Of a stretch of 64,000 bases of DNA, positions 24,734 to 33,706 are shown piece after piece. The notes below the pieces were generated by a model that had not been told where the DNA came from, made no database searches, and worked only from the letters and a program-made list of their open reading frames with translations. The stretch comes from an uncultured Sphingomonas sp. (GTDB lineage: Bacteria > Pseudomonadota > Alphaproteobacteria > Sphingomonadales > Sphingomonadaceae), in assembly GCF_913777625.1 (NCBI RefSeq), contig NZ_CAJYTI010000020.1, forward strand, positions 62,001-126,000, written 5' to 3'. Numbering within the stretch: the first letter of the stretch is position 1; each line of letters begins with the position of its first letter. Made by a program: the position numbers and the translations under genes.

Positions 24734-26230
24734 TTAATCCCGCGACAGCGCCGCCACCCGCAGCATCGCCAGCGCCGCCAACAGCAGCGTCGCCGCAGCG
24801 AAGGCCATGGTCCAGATCGGCTCGCCGGGGAAGAAGCGCTTCATGATCGAGCCCATCACGGTCGCGACCAGCAGTTGCGGCACCACCACGAACACGTTGA
24901 ACAGGCCCATATAGATACCCAGCTTCGCCTGCGGCAGGCTGGAGGCGAGGATCGCATAGGGCATGGCGAGGATCGACGCCCAGGCGATGCCGATGCCGAT
25001 CTCGCTGGCGACCAGCCAATGGGGATCGCGCACCAGGAAGAAGCTGGCATAGCCCGCGGCGCCGCAGACCAGCCCGAAGATGTGCGTCCGCGCCTTGCCG
25101 AAGCGGGCGGAGAGGAAGGGCAGCAGCGTCAGCGCCGCCACCGCGGCCACGCCGTTATAGGTGGCGAACAGCACGTCGACCCAGTTGGCGCCCTCCTGAT
25201 AGCCGGCGCTCTTCGGATCAGGGGAGCCGTAAAATACGCCCGCCACGATCGGCGTGGTGTTGATCCACATGATGAACAGCGCCGACCAGCTGAAGAACTG
25301 CGCCACTGCCAGCCGCTGCATGAGCTGGGGCATGCCGGCAAAGTCGCCGACGATATGGCCGAGCATGCTCGCCTTGCCCGCCCGCGCCCGCAGGATCGCA
25401 ACGATCTGGGCGAGGCCATAGGCGATCAGCAGGCCGCCGAGCAGATAGACTTCCTTCTCCAGCGCGAACCGCGCGACCGCGAGCACGACCAGCGCCCCGG
25501 CCACGATCCATGGCAGCCCTGCCGCCGGGCGTCGTGCTGCGAGCAGCCGCACCGCCGCGCCGTCGTCCGCCGCAGCGGGGCCGTCGAAGGTCGCCATTTC
25601 GGCCGGGCTGTATTCGCGCGTCGTGAGGACGGTCCACAGCACCGAGCAGAACAGCGCCGCCCCGCCGAACCAGAAGGCGTACTTGACCGTGTCCGGCACG
25701 CCGTGCGCGACCGCGGCGTTGGATACGCCGAGATGTTCGAGCGCCCAGGGGAAGATCGATCCCAGCACCGCGCCCATGCCGATGAACGCCGTCTGCGCCG
25801 CATAGCCGGCGCTGTGCTGGTCCTTTCGGAGCATGTCGCCGACAAACGCGCGGAACGGCTCCATCGAGATGTTGAGCGACGCGTCGAGCACCCACAGCAA
25901 GCCGGCCGCGAACCACAGGGCCGGGCTTTCCGGCATCAGCAGCAGCGCCAGCGCGGCGAGGATCGCGCCCCCCAGGAAATAGGGTCGCCGCCGCCCGAGC
26001 CGGCCCAGCCAGGTCTTATCGCTGAGATGCCCGATGATCGGCTGCACGAGCAGTCCGGTCAGCGGCGCCGCAACCCAGAGCGCGGGCAGATCGTCCAGCC
26101 GCGTACCCAGCGACTGGAAGATGCGGCTCATGTTCGCGTTCTGCAGCGCGAAGCCGATCTGGATGCCGAAAAAGCCGAAGCTGATGTTCCACAGGCCGGC
26201 GAAGGACTGGCGCGGCTTCTCCACCCTCAC
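24734..26230 (-). CDS. MFS sugar importer, MalY-like (maltose/maltodextrin)
   Basis: About 498 residues with twelve hydrophobic segments. It belongs to the SUT/GPH-like sugar MFS branch: LWNISFGFFGIQIGFALQN at the N-terminus, PIIGHLSDKTW and RRRPYFLGG (loop 2-3 signature), and MEPFRAFVGDML. The start is either the GTG at 26230, overlapping the LacI stop as GTGA, or the GTG at 26239; I prefer the coupled one. Gene order (transporter and LacI divergent from TBDR, amylase and alpha-glucosidase) matches the Caulobacter malY/malA maltodextrin locus. Role: uptake of maltose or short maltodextrins from periplasm to cytoplasm. Confidence 0.88.
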   Translation of the reverse strand: MRVEKPRQSFAGLWNISFGFFGIQIGFALQNANMSRIFQSLGTRLDDLPALWVAAPLTGLLVQPIIGHLSDKTWLGRLGRRRPYFLGGAILAALALLLMPESPALWFAAGLLWVLDASLNISMEPFRAFVGDMLRKDQHSAGYAAQTAFIGMGAVLGSIFPWALEHLGVSNAAVAHGVPDTVKYAFWFGGAALFCSVLWTVLTTREYSPAEMATFDGPAAADDGAAVRLLAARRPAAGLPWIVAGALVVLAVARFALEKEVYLLGGLLIAYGLAQIVAILRARAGKASMLGHIVGDFAGMPQLMQRLAVAQFFSWSALFIMWINTTPIVAGVFYGSPDPKSAGYQEGANWVDVLFATYNGVAAVAALTLLPFLSARFGKARTHIFGLVCGAAGYASFFLVRDPHWLVASEIGIGIAWASILAMPYAILASSLPQAKLGIYMGLFNVFVVVPQLLVATVMGSIMKRFFPGEPIWTMAFAAATLLLAALAMLRVAALSRD

Positions 26231-27255
26231 GCCCCGCACGACTTGCGGACGATCAGCTTGGTCGGCAGCAGCGCAGGGCCCACCGGCTTTTCGCGGATGC
26301 GCCCGATCAGCGTCTCCACCAGCGTGCGGCCGGCCAGGCGCGCATCCTGCATCACCGTCGTCAGCGGCGGGCTGGCCGAACTGGCCGCCGGAATATCGTC
26401 GAACCCGATCACCGAAACATCCTCTGGAATGCGCTTGCCCGCGGCCTGGAGCGCCCGCATCGCGCCGATCGCGATCAGGTCGCTCGCCGCGAGGATCGCG
26501 TCGAACTGCGCGCCGCTGTCGAGCAGCGCCTGGGCTGCGGCCGCCCCGGATTCCTCCGTGGTGATCGCGTCGATCTGGAGCGCCGGATCCTCGGCGATGC
26601 CTGCGCCGGCCAGCGCCTGGGCATGGCCGCGGTAGCGCTCGTGAAACTCGGGATAATGGCTCGACGCCGTACCCAAAAATGCAATGCGCTTGGCGCCGAG
26701 CCCGAGCAGGTGCCGCGTCGCCTCGGCCCCGCCGCCGCGATTGTCGCAGCCGACGGTCAACCCGGCGCCTTCGGACAGCACCGATCCCCAGCGGACGAAA
26801 TGGGTGCCGGCATCCTGCAGCGCCTTCAACCGGGCGCGATACAGCTCGAAATCGCCATAGCCGAGCAGGATCAGGCCATCGGCCTTGCGCGCATCCTCAT
26901 AATCGGTGTGCCAGTCGCTGGAGAGCTGCTGAAAGCTGATCAGAAGATCGTGATTATGCTCTGCGCACGTTCGAATGATCGATCCCAGCATCGAGTGAAA
27001 AAAGGGATTGATCAGCGAATCGTCAGACGTGGGGTCCTCGAAGAACAGCAGCGCCAGCGTTTGCGAATGTCGTGTACGAAGATTGGAGGCGGCCTTGTCG
27101 ACGCGGTAGTTCAACTGCTTAGCAATCGACTCGATACGCAGCCGCGTTGCCGGGTTGACCCCCGCCTCGCCACGCAGCGCGCGCGAGACGGTGGGCTGCG
27201 AAACCCCCGCCAGCTGCGCGATATCGAATGATGTAGGCTTGCGCTGCATGCCCAT
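26227..27255 (-). CDS. LacI-family regulator of the maltodextrin locus
   Basis: 342 residues from the ATG at 27255, with GGAGG about 9 nt upstream; the longer frame to 27306 has no such signal. The N-terminal LacI headpiece reads TSFDIAQLAGVSQPTVSRAL followed by the hinge NLRTRHSQTLAL, and the periplasmic-binding-protein-like effector domain ends VIGFDDIP...LPTKLIVRKSC. It is coupled to the MFS importer and divergent from the TBDR operon, so it most likely represses both until a maltodextrin signal is present (inference from context). Confidence 0.9.
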   Translation of the reverse strand: MGMQRKPTSFDIAQLAGVSQPTVSRALRGEAGVNPATRLRIESIAKQLNYRVDKAASNLRTRHSQTLALLFFEDPTSDDSLINPFFHSMLGSIIRTCAEHNHDLLISFQQLSSDWHTDYEDARKADGLILLGYGDFELYRARLKALQDAGTHFVRWGSVLSEGAGLTVGCDNRGGGAEATRHLLGLGAKRIAFLGTASSHYPEFHERYRGHAQALAGAGIAEDPALQIDAITTEESGAAAAQALLDSGAQFDAILAASDLIAIGAMRALQAAGKRIPEDVSVIGFDDIPAASSASPPLTTVMQDARLAGRTLVETLIGRIREKPVGPALLPTKLIVRKSCGA

Positions 27256-27293
27256 CCCGCTTCCTCCCGGCGTGCGGCCGTCCTCGCCGCATC

Positions 27294-27304
27294 GCATATT
27301 ATGC
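27294..27304. promoter_or_regulatory. Odd palindrome / -10 region upstream of lacI-type gene
   Basis: GCATATTATGC is a perfect 5-1-5 inverted repeat 39 bp upstream of the LacI start codon. Read on the minus strand it contains CATAAT, a good -10 element, so it may be both promoter and autoregulatory site. The rest of the gap to 27519 holds the TBDR promoter, which I cannot place with confidence. Confidence 0.4.
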
Positions 27305-27519
27305 ATGGGCGCGCAGGCGCCCCCACGTCAATCGTCCCGATGGTGCCAAAAGGCCGCAGCTGCCCCGTATCCGGCCTGAATACGTATGTGAGCGGCTGGC
27401 CTCCATACCCCCTTTTGCAAGATTGAATGCGGCGCTGCGCAGATCCAGCGCATCCCGCATGGGGCGGGTATCATCCGGCCACCCAAGAGCCGGCAGAACA
27501 GACGAGATTGGGGAGAGAC

Positions 27520-30336
27520 ATGGTATTCAGCACGTTCCGCGGCCGTCGCGCCGCACGTATCGCCCTCGGCGCCAGCGCCGCCGCGATCGCCTTCAGCTTC
27601 AGCACCGCCGCCGTCGCGCAGGATGCCGCCACCCCGGCCGCCGATGCGCAGGACGTCCAGCAAGGTGAGACGATCACCGTCACCGGCTTCCGCGCGGCCC
27701 TCGCCTCCTCGGCTAACATCAAGCGCAACAATGCCCTGATCGTCGACGCGGTATCCTCCGAGGACATCGGCAAGCTGCCCGACGTCTCGATCGCGGACTC
27801 GCTGGCGCGCATCCCGGGTGTCACCGCCCAGCGTCTTGAAGGCCGCGACCAGCGCCTGTCGATCCGCGGCCTCGGCCCCGACTTCTCCACCACGCTGCTC
27901 AACGGCCGCGAGCAGGTGACCGTCGGCGACAATCGCGGCGTCGAATATGACCAGTATCCCTCGGAATTCTTCAAGAACGTCAACGTCTACAAGTCGGCCG
28001 ACGCCTCGCTGATCGCGGCTGGCGTCGCCGGCACGGTCGACCTGCGCATGCTGCGCCCGCTCGATCAGAAGCGCACCTTCGTCGTCGCCGCACGCGGCCA
28101 GCTGAACGAGGAAAAGGCACTCAACCCGGACGGCACCCGCTACGGCTATCGCGCCTCGGCCACCTATGTCGACAAGTTCATGAACGACACGCTGGGCATC
28201 GCGCTCGGCGTCTCGGCGCAGAACACGCCGACCCAGATCGAGCGCTATGCGGCCTGGGGCTTCCCCAAGGAGTCCAATGCCGGCAACAACCTCTTCCTCG
28301 GCGGTGCCAAGCCCTATGTGCAGTCGAACCTGCTCAAGCGCTATGGCGGCGTCGCGACCGTGGAATGGCAGCCAAGCGAGAATTTCCACTCGACCTTCGA
28401 CGCGCTCTATTCGCACTTCGAGGAAACCCAGCGCCTGCGCGGCATCGAGTTCCCGATCGCCCCGGCCTATGGCTCCAACGCAACGATCCAGCCCGGCTAC
28501 ACGGTGACCAACGGTCTGGTGACCAGCGCGACACTGACCAACGTCGTCGCCGTCCAGCGCAACGACTATAACAAGCGCAAGGCCGAGAATTATTCGTTCG
28601 GCTGGAACAACGACCTGAAGCTGAGCGACAGCATCCACTTCGTCGTCGATGCCAGCTGGAGCCACGCCAACCGCACCGACTTCCTGCTCGAGACCTATTC
28701 CGGCACCGGCTATAACCAGTCGGGCGCGAAGGACACGATCAAGATCAACCAGACCGCGAACGGCACCTACAGCATCGTGCCGACGCTCGACTACACCAAC
28801 ACCAATGTCATCAAGCTGACCGATCCGCGCGGCTGGGGCTATAACGGCACCCAGGCCGTGGTGCAGGCCGGCTTCCTCAACCGCCCGGACTTCGAGGACG
28901 ACCTCAAGTCGCTGCGCGCCAGCTTCAACGGCGAGTTCAACGGCAGCATCGTCAAGAGCTGGGAAATCGGCGGCAATTTCAGCCGTCGCGAGAAGAAGAG
29001 CCGCTACACCTCCTACTTCCTGTGCCCGCCGGGCGGCGGCACGAACTGCACGGTGGCCAGCGGCACGCCGACCAGCTTCTCGGTGCCTGCGGACGCGGTG
29101 CTGAGCCAGCAGGTCGCGCTCGCCTATCTCGGCGTGCCGAAGATGCTGACCTATGACCCGCTCAAGGTCTACAGCCTGCTCAACGCGGTGTACGACAACC
29201 GCCCGGACTCGCTGGTGCGCGACAACACCATCACCGAGAAGGTCTATACCGGCTACGCCAAGGTCAACATCGACGGCCTGGTCGGCGGCAAGGCGCTGAA
29301 GGGCTCGCTGGGCGTGCAGGTGGTGCATACCGACCAGGGCTCGTCGGGCGCGATCGCGGCGCTGCAGAACGGCGTGGTCACCACCTCGCCGGTGAAGGAC
29401 AGCACCAAGTACACCTATGTCCTGCCCTCCGCGACCTTCAGCCTCGAGCTGATGCCCGCCTTCTACGTCAAGCTCGGCGCGGCCCAGACCATGGTCCGCC
29501 CGCGCCTCGACCAGGAGCGCATCACCCAGGCGGTGGGCATCGACCTGTCGAAGCTCGGTCTCGGCAGCCTGCCGCAGAACAGCCCGTTCAGCTCGAACGG
29601 TGGCAATTTCCGCCTGCGGCCGTACCAGTCGACCAACATCGACGTGTCGGTGGAAAAGTATCTGCCCGGCGGCGGCTATCTGGCGCTGAGCGGCTTCTAC
29701 AAGCACCTCACCAACTTCGTCGATCCGAACAACAGCACGCTGTACGACTTCTCGGCGCTGCTTTCGGCGGTGCCGCCGGCGGCGGCAGCGATCATCCGCT
29801 CGCAGAACGCGCAGTTCGGCCTGGTATCGACGCCGGCCAATACCGGCCGCGGTGACATCCTGGGTGCGGAAGCGACGGCGTCGGTGCCGTTCAGCACCTT
29901 CGCTCGCGCGCTCGACGGGTTCGGCGTGTTCGCCAGCGCGACCTATGTCGACAGCCGCGTCGTCTATGGCAGCAACCCGACCCAGGCGGTGACCATCCCG
30001 GGCCAGTCCAAGTGGATCGCCACCGGCACTGCCTATTTCGAGAAGAACGGCTTCCAGGCACGGGCCACCTATCGCTGGCGCGACAGCTTCCTGGCGGAGC
30101 TGGCGGGTCTCTCGGCCAACCCCGAGTTCCGTACCGGCAGGTCGGAAGGCGTGCTCGATGCGCAGATCGGCTATGAATTCCAGGCCGGTCCGCTCAAGGG
30201 TCTGTCGATCCTGGCGCAGGCAAAGAACCTGACCGACCAGCCCTTCGTCACCACCGAGGCCGGCGACCAGCGGCTGGTGCGCGAATATCAGCGCTACGGC
30301 CGGGATTATTACCTCGGTATCACGTACAAGTTCTGA
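27520..30336 (+). CDS. TonB-dependent maltodextrin receptor (MalA-like)
   Basis: 938 residues from the ATG at 27520 (GGGGAGAG just upstream); the longer frame from 27427 lacks a signal sequence, whereas this start gives one ending near AAVA-Q (residue ~34). The plug has ETITVTGFRAALASSANIK, a LPDVSIADSLARIPGVTAQ segment and GVAGTVDLRMLRPLD; the barrel ends ITYKF. Position at the head of a halogenase / GH13 / GH13 operon and divergent from LacI-MFS matches Caulobacter MalA, which imports long maltodextrins in a TonB- or ExbBD-dependent way. Substrate assignment rests on context. Confidence 0.92.
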   Translation: MVFSTFRGRRAARIALGASAAAIAFSFSTAAVAQDAATPAADAQDVQQGETITVTGFRAALASSANIKRNNALIVDAVSSEDIGKLPDVSIADSLARIPGVTAQRLEGRDQRLSIRGLGPDFSTTLLNGREQVTVGDNRGVEYDQYPSEFFKNVNVYKSADASLIAAGVAGTVDLRMLRPLDQKRTFVVAARGQLNEEKALNPDGTRYGYRASATYVDKFMNDTLGIALGVSAQNTPTQIERYAAWGFPKESNAGNNLFLGGAKPYVQSNLLKRYGGVATVEWQPSENFHSTFDALYSHFEETQRLRGIEFPIAPAYGSNATIQPGYTVTNGLVTSATLTNVVAVQRNDYNKRKAENYSFGWNNDLKLSDSIHFVVDASWSHANRTDFLLETYSGTGYNQSGAKDTIKINQTANGTYSIVPTLDYTNTNVIKLTDPRGWGYNGTQAVVQAGFLNRPDFEDDLKSLRASFNGEFNGSIVKSWEIGGNFSRREKKSRYTSYFLCPPGGGTNCTVASGTPTSFSVPADAVLSQQVALAYLGVPKMLTYDPLKVYSLLNAVYDNRPDSLVRDNTITEKVYTGYAKVNIDGLVGGKALKGSLGVQVVHTDQGSSGAIAALQNGVVTTSPVKDSTKYTYVLPSATFSLELMPAFYVKLGAAQTMVRPRLDQERITQAVGIDLSKLGLGSLPQNSPFSSNGGNFRLRPYQSTNIDVSVEKYLPGGGYLALSGFYKHLTNFVDPNNSTLYDFSALLSAVPPAAAAIIRSQNAQFGLVSTPANTGRGDILGAEATASVPFSTFARALDGFGVFASATYVDSRVVYGSNPTQAVTIPGQSKWIATGTAYFEKNGFQARATYRWRDSFLAELAGLSANPEFRTGRSEGVLDAQIGYEFQAGPLKGLSILAQAKNLTDQPFVTTEAGDQRLVREYQRYGRDYYLGITYKF

Positions 30337-30343
30337 GGATCGG

Positions 30344-30377
30344 CGGCCCGGTTTTCCGCTTGGGGAAGACCGGGCCG
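30344..30377 (+). promoter_or_regulatory. Intercistronic stem-loop without U-tract
   Basis: A 14-bp stem with one G-U pair (30344-30357 with 30364-30377) and a 6-nt loop lies between the TBDR stop and the halogenase Shine-Dalgarno. No T-run follows. This is the shape of an mRNA-stabilising or partially attenuating element that would keep receptor expression above that of the downstream enzymes. Confidence 0.6.
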
Positions 30378-30404
30378 TACCGCCGGCACCGGAGGGGGTT
30401 CGCC

Positions 30405-31916
30405 ATGGCAACCGCAGCACCATATCGTATCGTCGTCGCCGGTGGCGGAACGGCCGGGTGGATGACCGCGGCGGCCCTGATCCGCTTCCTCGGCCCCGGC
30501 TTTACCGTCACGCTCGTCGAATCCGATGCAATCGGCACGGTGGGCGTCGGCGAGGCGACCATCCCGCAGATCCGGTTGTTCAACGCCAGCCTCGGCATCG
30601 ACGAGGATGCGTTCGTCGCGGCGACGCAAGCGACCTACAAGCTCGCCATCGAATTCGTCGGCTGGACCCAGGGCGGCCGCTACATGCACGCGTTCGGCGA
30701 TGTCGGCCGCGACAACGGCCTGCTCGCCTTCCGCCACACCTGGCTGCGCGGGCTGTCCGAGGGCGTAGCTGAGCCGCTCGCCGCCTATGCGCTCAACAAT
30801 GTCGCGGCGCTCGCGAACCGGATGCAGCGCGGCCCGGCGCGCACGGCCCGCGTGCTGCCGGAAATGCCCTATGCCTTTCACTTCGACGCCGGGCGCTACG
30901 CCCGCTTCCTGCGCGACTATGCGGAAACGCGCGGTGTCGTTCGACACGAAGGCCGGATCGAAGCCGTCGCGCGCGCCGGCGAGACCGGCGACGTGCAGGC
31001 CCTCCATCTCGATGGGGATCGCCGGATCGAAGGCGATCTGTTCCTCGACTGTACCGGCTTCCATGCACGGCTGATCGGCGAGGCGATGGGCGTCGGCTAC
31101 CGTGACTGGTCGCACTGGCTGCCCTGCGACCGTGCGCTCGCGGTGCCCAGCGCTCGCGCCAGCGACTTCACCCCCTATACCCGCGCGACCGCACATGCTG
31201 CCGGCTGGCGGTGGCGGATCCCGCTCCAGCACCGCACCGGCAACGGCATCGTCTATTCGAGCCGTCACCTGTCCGACGACGAGGCTGCCACGACACTGTT
31301 CGAGGGGCTGGACGCGCCGGCGCTGGCCGACCCGCGCCCGATCCGCTTCTGCGCGGGGCGACGAGACCGGGCCTGGGCCGGCAACGTTATCGCGATCGGG
31401 CTCGCCAGCGGCTTTCTCGAACCGCTGGAATCGACCAGCATCCACCTCATCCAGTCCGCCGTGGAGCGCGTGCTCAAGCTGTTCCCCGGCCGCCGGCCCG
31501 CTGCGCCGCTGCGCGACGCGTACAATGCGCAGGCCGTGCACGAGATCGAGCGCATCCGCGACTTCATCCTCCTCCATTACGCGGCCAACGACCGCGACGA
31601 GCCCTTCTGGCGCGAACGCCGCGAAACACCCCTGCCCGACGGCCTGGCCGAGAAGATCGCGCTGTGGCGCGGGGGCGGCGAGATCGTTCGCGAGGACGGG
31701 GACCTGTTCAGCGACGTCGCTTGGCTGCAAGTGCTTGTCGGACAAGGCATCACTGCCCAGGGATATCATCCCCTCGCCGATCAGCCGCCGCGCGCCCAGA
31801 TCGCCGAATATCTCGACCTGCTCGCCAAGCTGAACGCCCGCGAAGTCGCCCAGATGCCCAGCCATGAAGAATTCGTCCGCGCGCATGGCGCCGCGGACAC
31901 GGAGATTGCCGCGTGA
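30405..31916 (+). CDS. Flavin-dependent halogenase homologue within the maltodextrin operon, copy 5
   Basis: 503 residues from the ATG at 30405, preceded by GGAGGGGG. The full active site is present: IVVAGGGTAGWM (9-20), VGVGEATIP, ATYKLAIEF with catalytic K79, GWRWRIP and FLEPLEST. It sits between the TBDR and the amylase, coupled to the latter by a GTGA overlap, so it is a fixed part of the carbohydrate operon and not a stray copy. No flavin reductase is near. Its role in glycan use is unexplained. Confidence 0.9.
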   Translation: MATAAPYRIVVAGGGTAGWMTAAALIRFLGPGFTVTLVESDAIGTVGVGEATIPQIRLFNASLGIDEDAFVAATQATYKLAIEFVGWTQGGRYMHAFGDVGRDNGLLAFRHTWLRGLSEGVAEPLAAYALNNVAALANRMQRGPARTARVLPEMPYAFHFDAGRYARFLRDYAETRGVVRHEGRIEAVARAGETGDVQALHLDGDRRIEGDLFLDCTGFHARLIGEAMGVGYRDWSHWLPCDRALAVPSARASDFTPYTRATAHAAGWRWRIPLQHRTGNGIVYSSRHLSDDEAATTLFEGLDAPALADPRPIRFCAGRRDRAWAGNVIAIGLASGFLEPLESTSIHLIQSAVERVLKLFPGRRPAAPLRDAYNAQAVHEIERIRDFILLHYAANDRDEPFWRERRETPLPDGLAEKIALWRGGGEIVREDGDLFSDVAWLQVLVGQGITAQGYHPLADQPPRAQIAEYLDLLAKLNAREVAQMPSHEEFVRAHGAADTEIAA

Positions 31917-33706
31917 TCCGCAAGACTGCCCTCGCCCTGCTCGCCAGCGCGCTAGCCGCGACGCCCGTCGCCGCCCAGACCTATCGCGATCGGCTGCCCG
32001 AGGATGAGGTGCTCTACTTCCTCCTGCCCGATCGCTTCGAGAATGCCGATACCGGCAACGACCGCGGCGGCCTGACCGGCGACCGGCTCGTCACCGGCTT
32101 CGATCCGACGTCGAAGGGCTTCTATCATGGCGGCGATCTGAAGGGCGTGATCCGCCGGCTCGACTATATCCAGGCGCTGGGCGCCACCGCGATCTGGGTC
32201 GGCCCGATCTTCAAGAACAAGCCCGTCCAGGGGCCGAAGGGGCAGGAATCGGGCGGCTATCACGGTTATTGGATCACCGATTTCACCCAGGTCGACCCGC
32301 ATTTCGGCACCAATGCCGAGTTCAAGGCGCTGGTGGATGCGGCGCACGAGCGCGGCATCAAGGTCTATATGGACATCGTCGTGAACCACACGGCGGACGT
32401 GATCCAGTATCGCGAATGCGGCGATTGCAGCTACCGCAGCCGCGCCGACTATCCGTACAGCCGCAAGGGCGGCGTCACCGGCGCGGCCATCAACCCAGGC
32501 TTTGCGGGCGACGACAACCACAGCGCGGCCAACTTCGCCAAGCTCACCCGACCGGATTATGCCTACACGCCGTTCGTCCCCGAGGCGGAGAAGAGGGTAA
32601 AGGTCCCCGCCTGGCTCAACGATCCGATCTATTACCACAATCGCGGCGACTCTACCTTCAAGGGTGAGAGCTCGACCATGGGCGATTTCGTCGGGCTGGA
32701 CGACCTGATGACCGAGCATCCGCGCGTCGTCGCCGGCATGATCGAGATCTTCGGCGGCTGGATCGACCGCTTCGGCATCGACGGCTTCCGCATCGATACC
32801 GCGCGCCACGTGAACCCGGAATTCTGGCAAGCCTTCGTCCCCGCCATGCTGGCACGCGCCAAGGCCCGGGGTATCCCCAACTTCCACATCTTCGGCGAGG
32901 TCGCCGATCCGGAGGTGGCGGCGCTCGCCCAGCACACGCGCGTCGACAAGTTCCCCGCGGTGCTCGACTTCGCCTTCAACCAGGCGGTGACCGACGTGAT
33001 GAGCGGCAAGGGCACCGATCGACTCGCCAAGGCCTTCGCCGCCGATGTGCTGTACGAGGGCGGCGAAGCCACCGCCCGCCGCCTGCCGACCTTCGTCAGC
33101 AACCATGATGCCGGCCGCATCGCCACCTTCATCCGCCAGGCGCTGCCCAAGATCGGGCAGGAGGAACTGCTCCAGCGCGTCGAGCTCGCCCAGGCGATGC
33201 TGCTGCTGCTCCGCGGCGTGCCGACGATCTATTCGGGCGACGAACAGGGCTTCGTCAGCGACGGCAACGACCAGGACGCGCGTGAGGACATGTTCGGCAG
33301 CCAGGTGGCGAGCTACAACGACAACACGCTGCTCGGCACCAGCGCAACCACCGCCACCGCCAGCTTCAACCCCGGCCACCCGCTGTTCCGCGAGATCGCG
33401 ACCCTTGCCCGGCTGCGCACCAGCCATCCGGCGCTCACCCGCGGCCGCCAGGTCACCCGCTTCGCCAGCGAGAAGCCCGGCCTGTTCGCCGTCTCCCGCT
33501 TCGATCCGAAGACCGGCGCGGAGACCGTGATTGCCTTCAATACCAGCCCCGAGCCCTGGACCGGCAACGTCCAGGTCGAGACCGGCTCCACCGATTTCCG
33601 CACCCTGGCGGGCGCCTGCCCCGCCGGCGCTGTCGCCCCCGGCAGCCTTTCCCTTTCCCTTCCCGCGTTCGGCTACGCCGTGTGCGCGGCCGGAGCGCCC
33701 AAGTGA
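31913..33706 (+). CDS. Secreted GH13 alpha-amylase-type enzyme
   Basis: 597 residues from a GTG at 31913 (GTGA overlap), with a signal peptide (IRKTALALLASALAATPVAA-Q), so it is periplasmic or secreted. The four GH13 regions are visible: YMDIVVNHTAD (I), GIDGFRIDTARHVN with nucleophile Asp (II), FHIFGEVADPE with acid/base Glu (III) and TFVSNHDAGR (IV). LGATAIWVGPIFKN and the GDDNHSAANF insertion suit an amylase or cyclomaltodextrinase-type subfamily. A C-terminal beta domain follows. Expected to hydrolyse maltodextrins imported by the MalA-like receptor to shorter sugars. Confidence 0.92.
   Translation: MIRKTALALLASALAATPVAAQTYRDRLPEDEVLYFLLPDRFENADTGNDRGGLTGDRLVTGFDPTSKGFYHGGDLKGVIRRLDYIQALGATAIWVGPIFKNKPVQGPKGQESGGYHGYWITDFTQVDPHFGTNAEFKALVDAAHERGIKVYMDIVVNHTADVIQYRECGDCSYRSRADYPYSRKGGVTGAAINPGFAGDDNHSAANFAKLTRPDYAYTPFVPEAEKRVKVPAWLNDPIYYHNRGDSTFKGESSTMGDFVGLDDLMTEHPRVVAGMIEIFGGWIDRFGIDGFRIDTARHVNPEFWQAFVPAMLARAKARGIPNFHIFGEVADPEVAALAQHTRVDKFPAVLDFAFNQAVTDVMSGKGTDRLAKAFAADVLYEGGEATARRLPTFVSNHDAGRIATFIRQALPKIGQEELLQRVELAQAMLLLLRGVPTIYSGDEQGFVSDGNDQDAREDMFGSQVASYNDNTLLGTSATTATASFNPGHPLFREIATLARLRTSHPALTRGRQVTRFASEKPGLFAVSRFDPKTGAETVIAFNTSPEPWTGNVQVETGSTDFRTLAGACPAGAVAPGSLSLSLPAFGYAVCAAGAPK

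Noticed and set aside
27380..27387. ATACGTAT palindrome upstream of the MalA-like gene
   Set aside because: Only 8 bp, no second copy elsewhere, and not shared with the LacI promoter site at 27294-27304.
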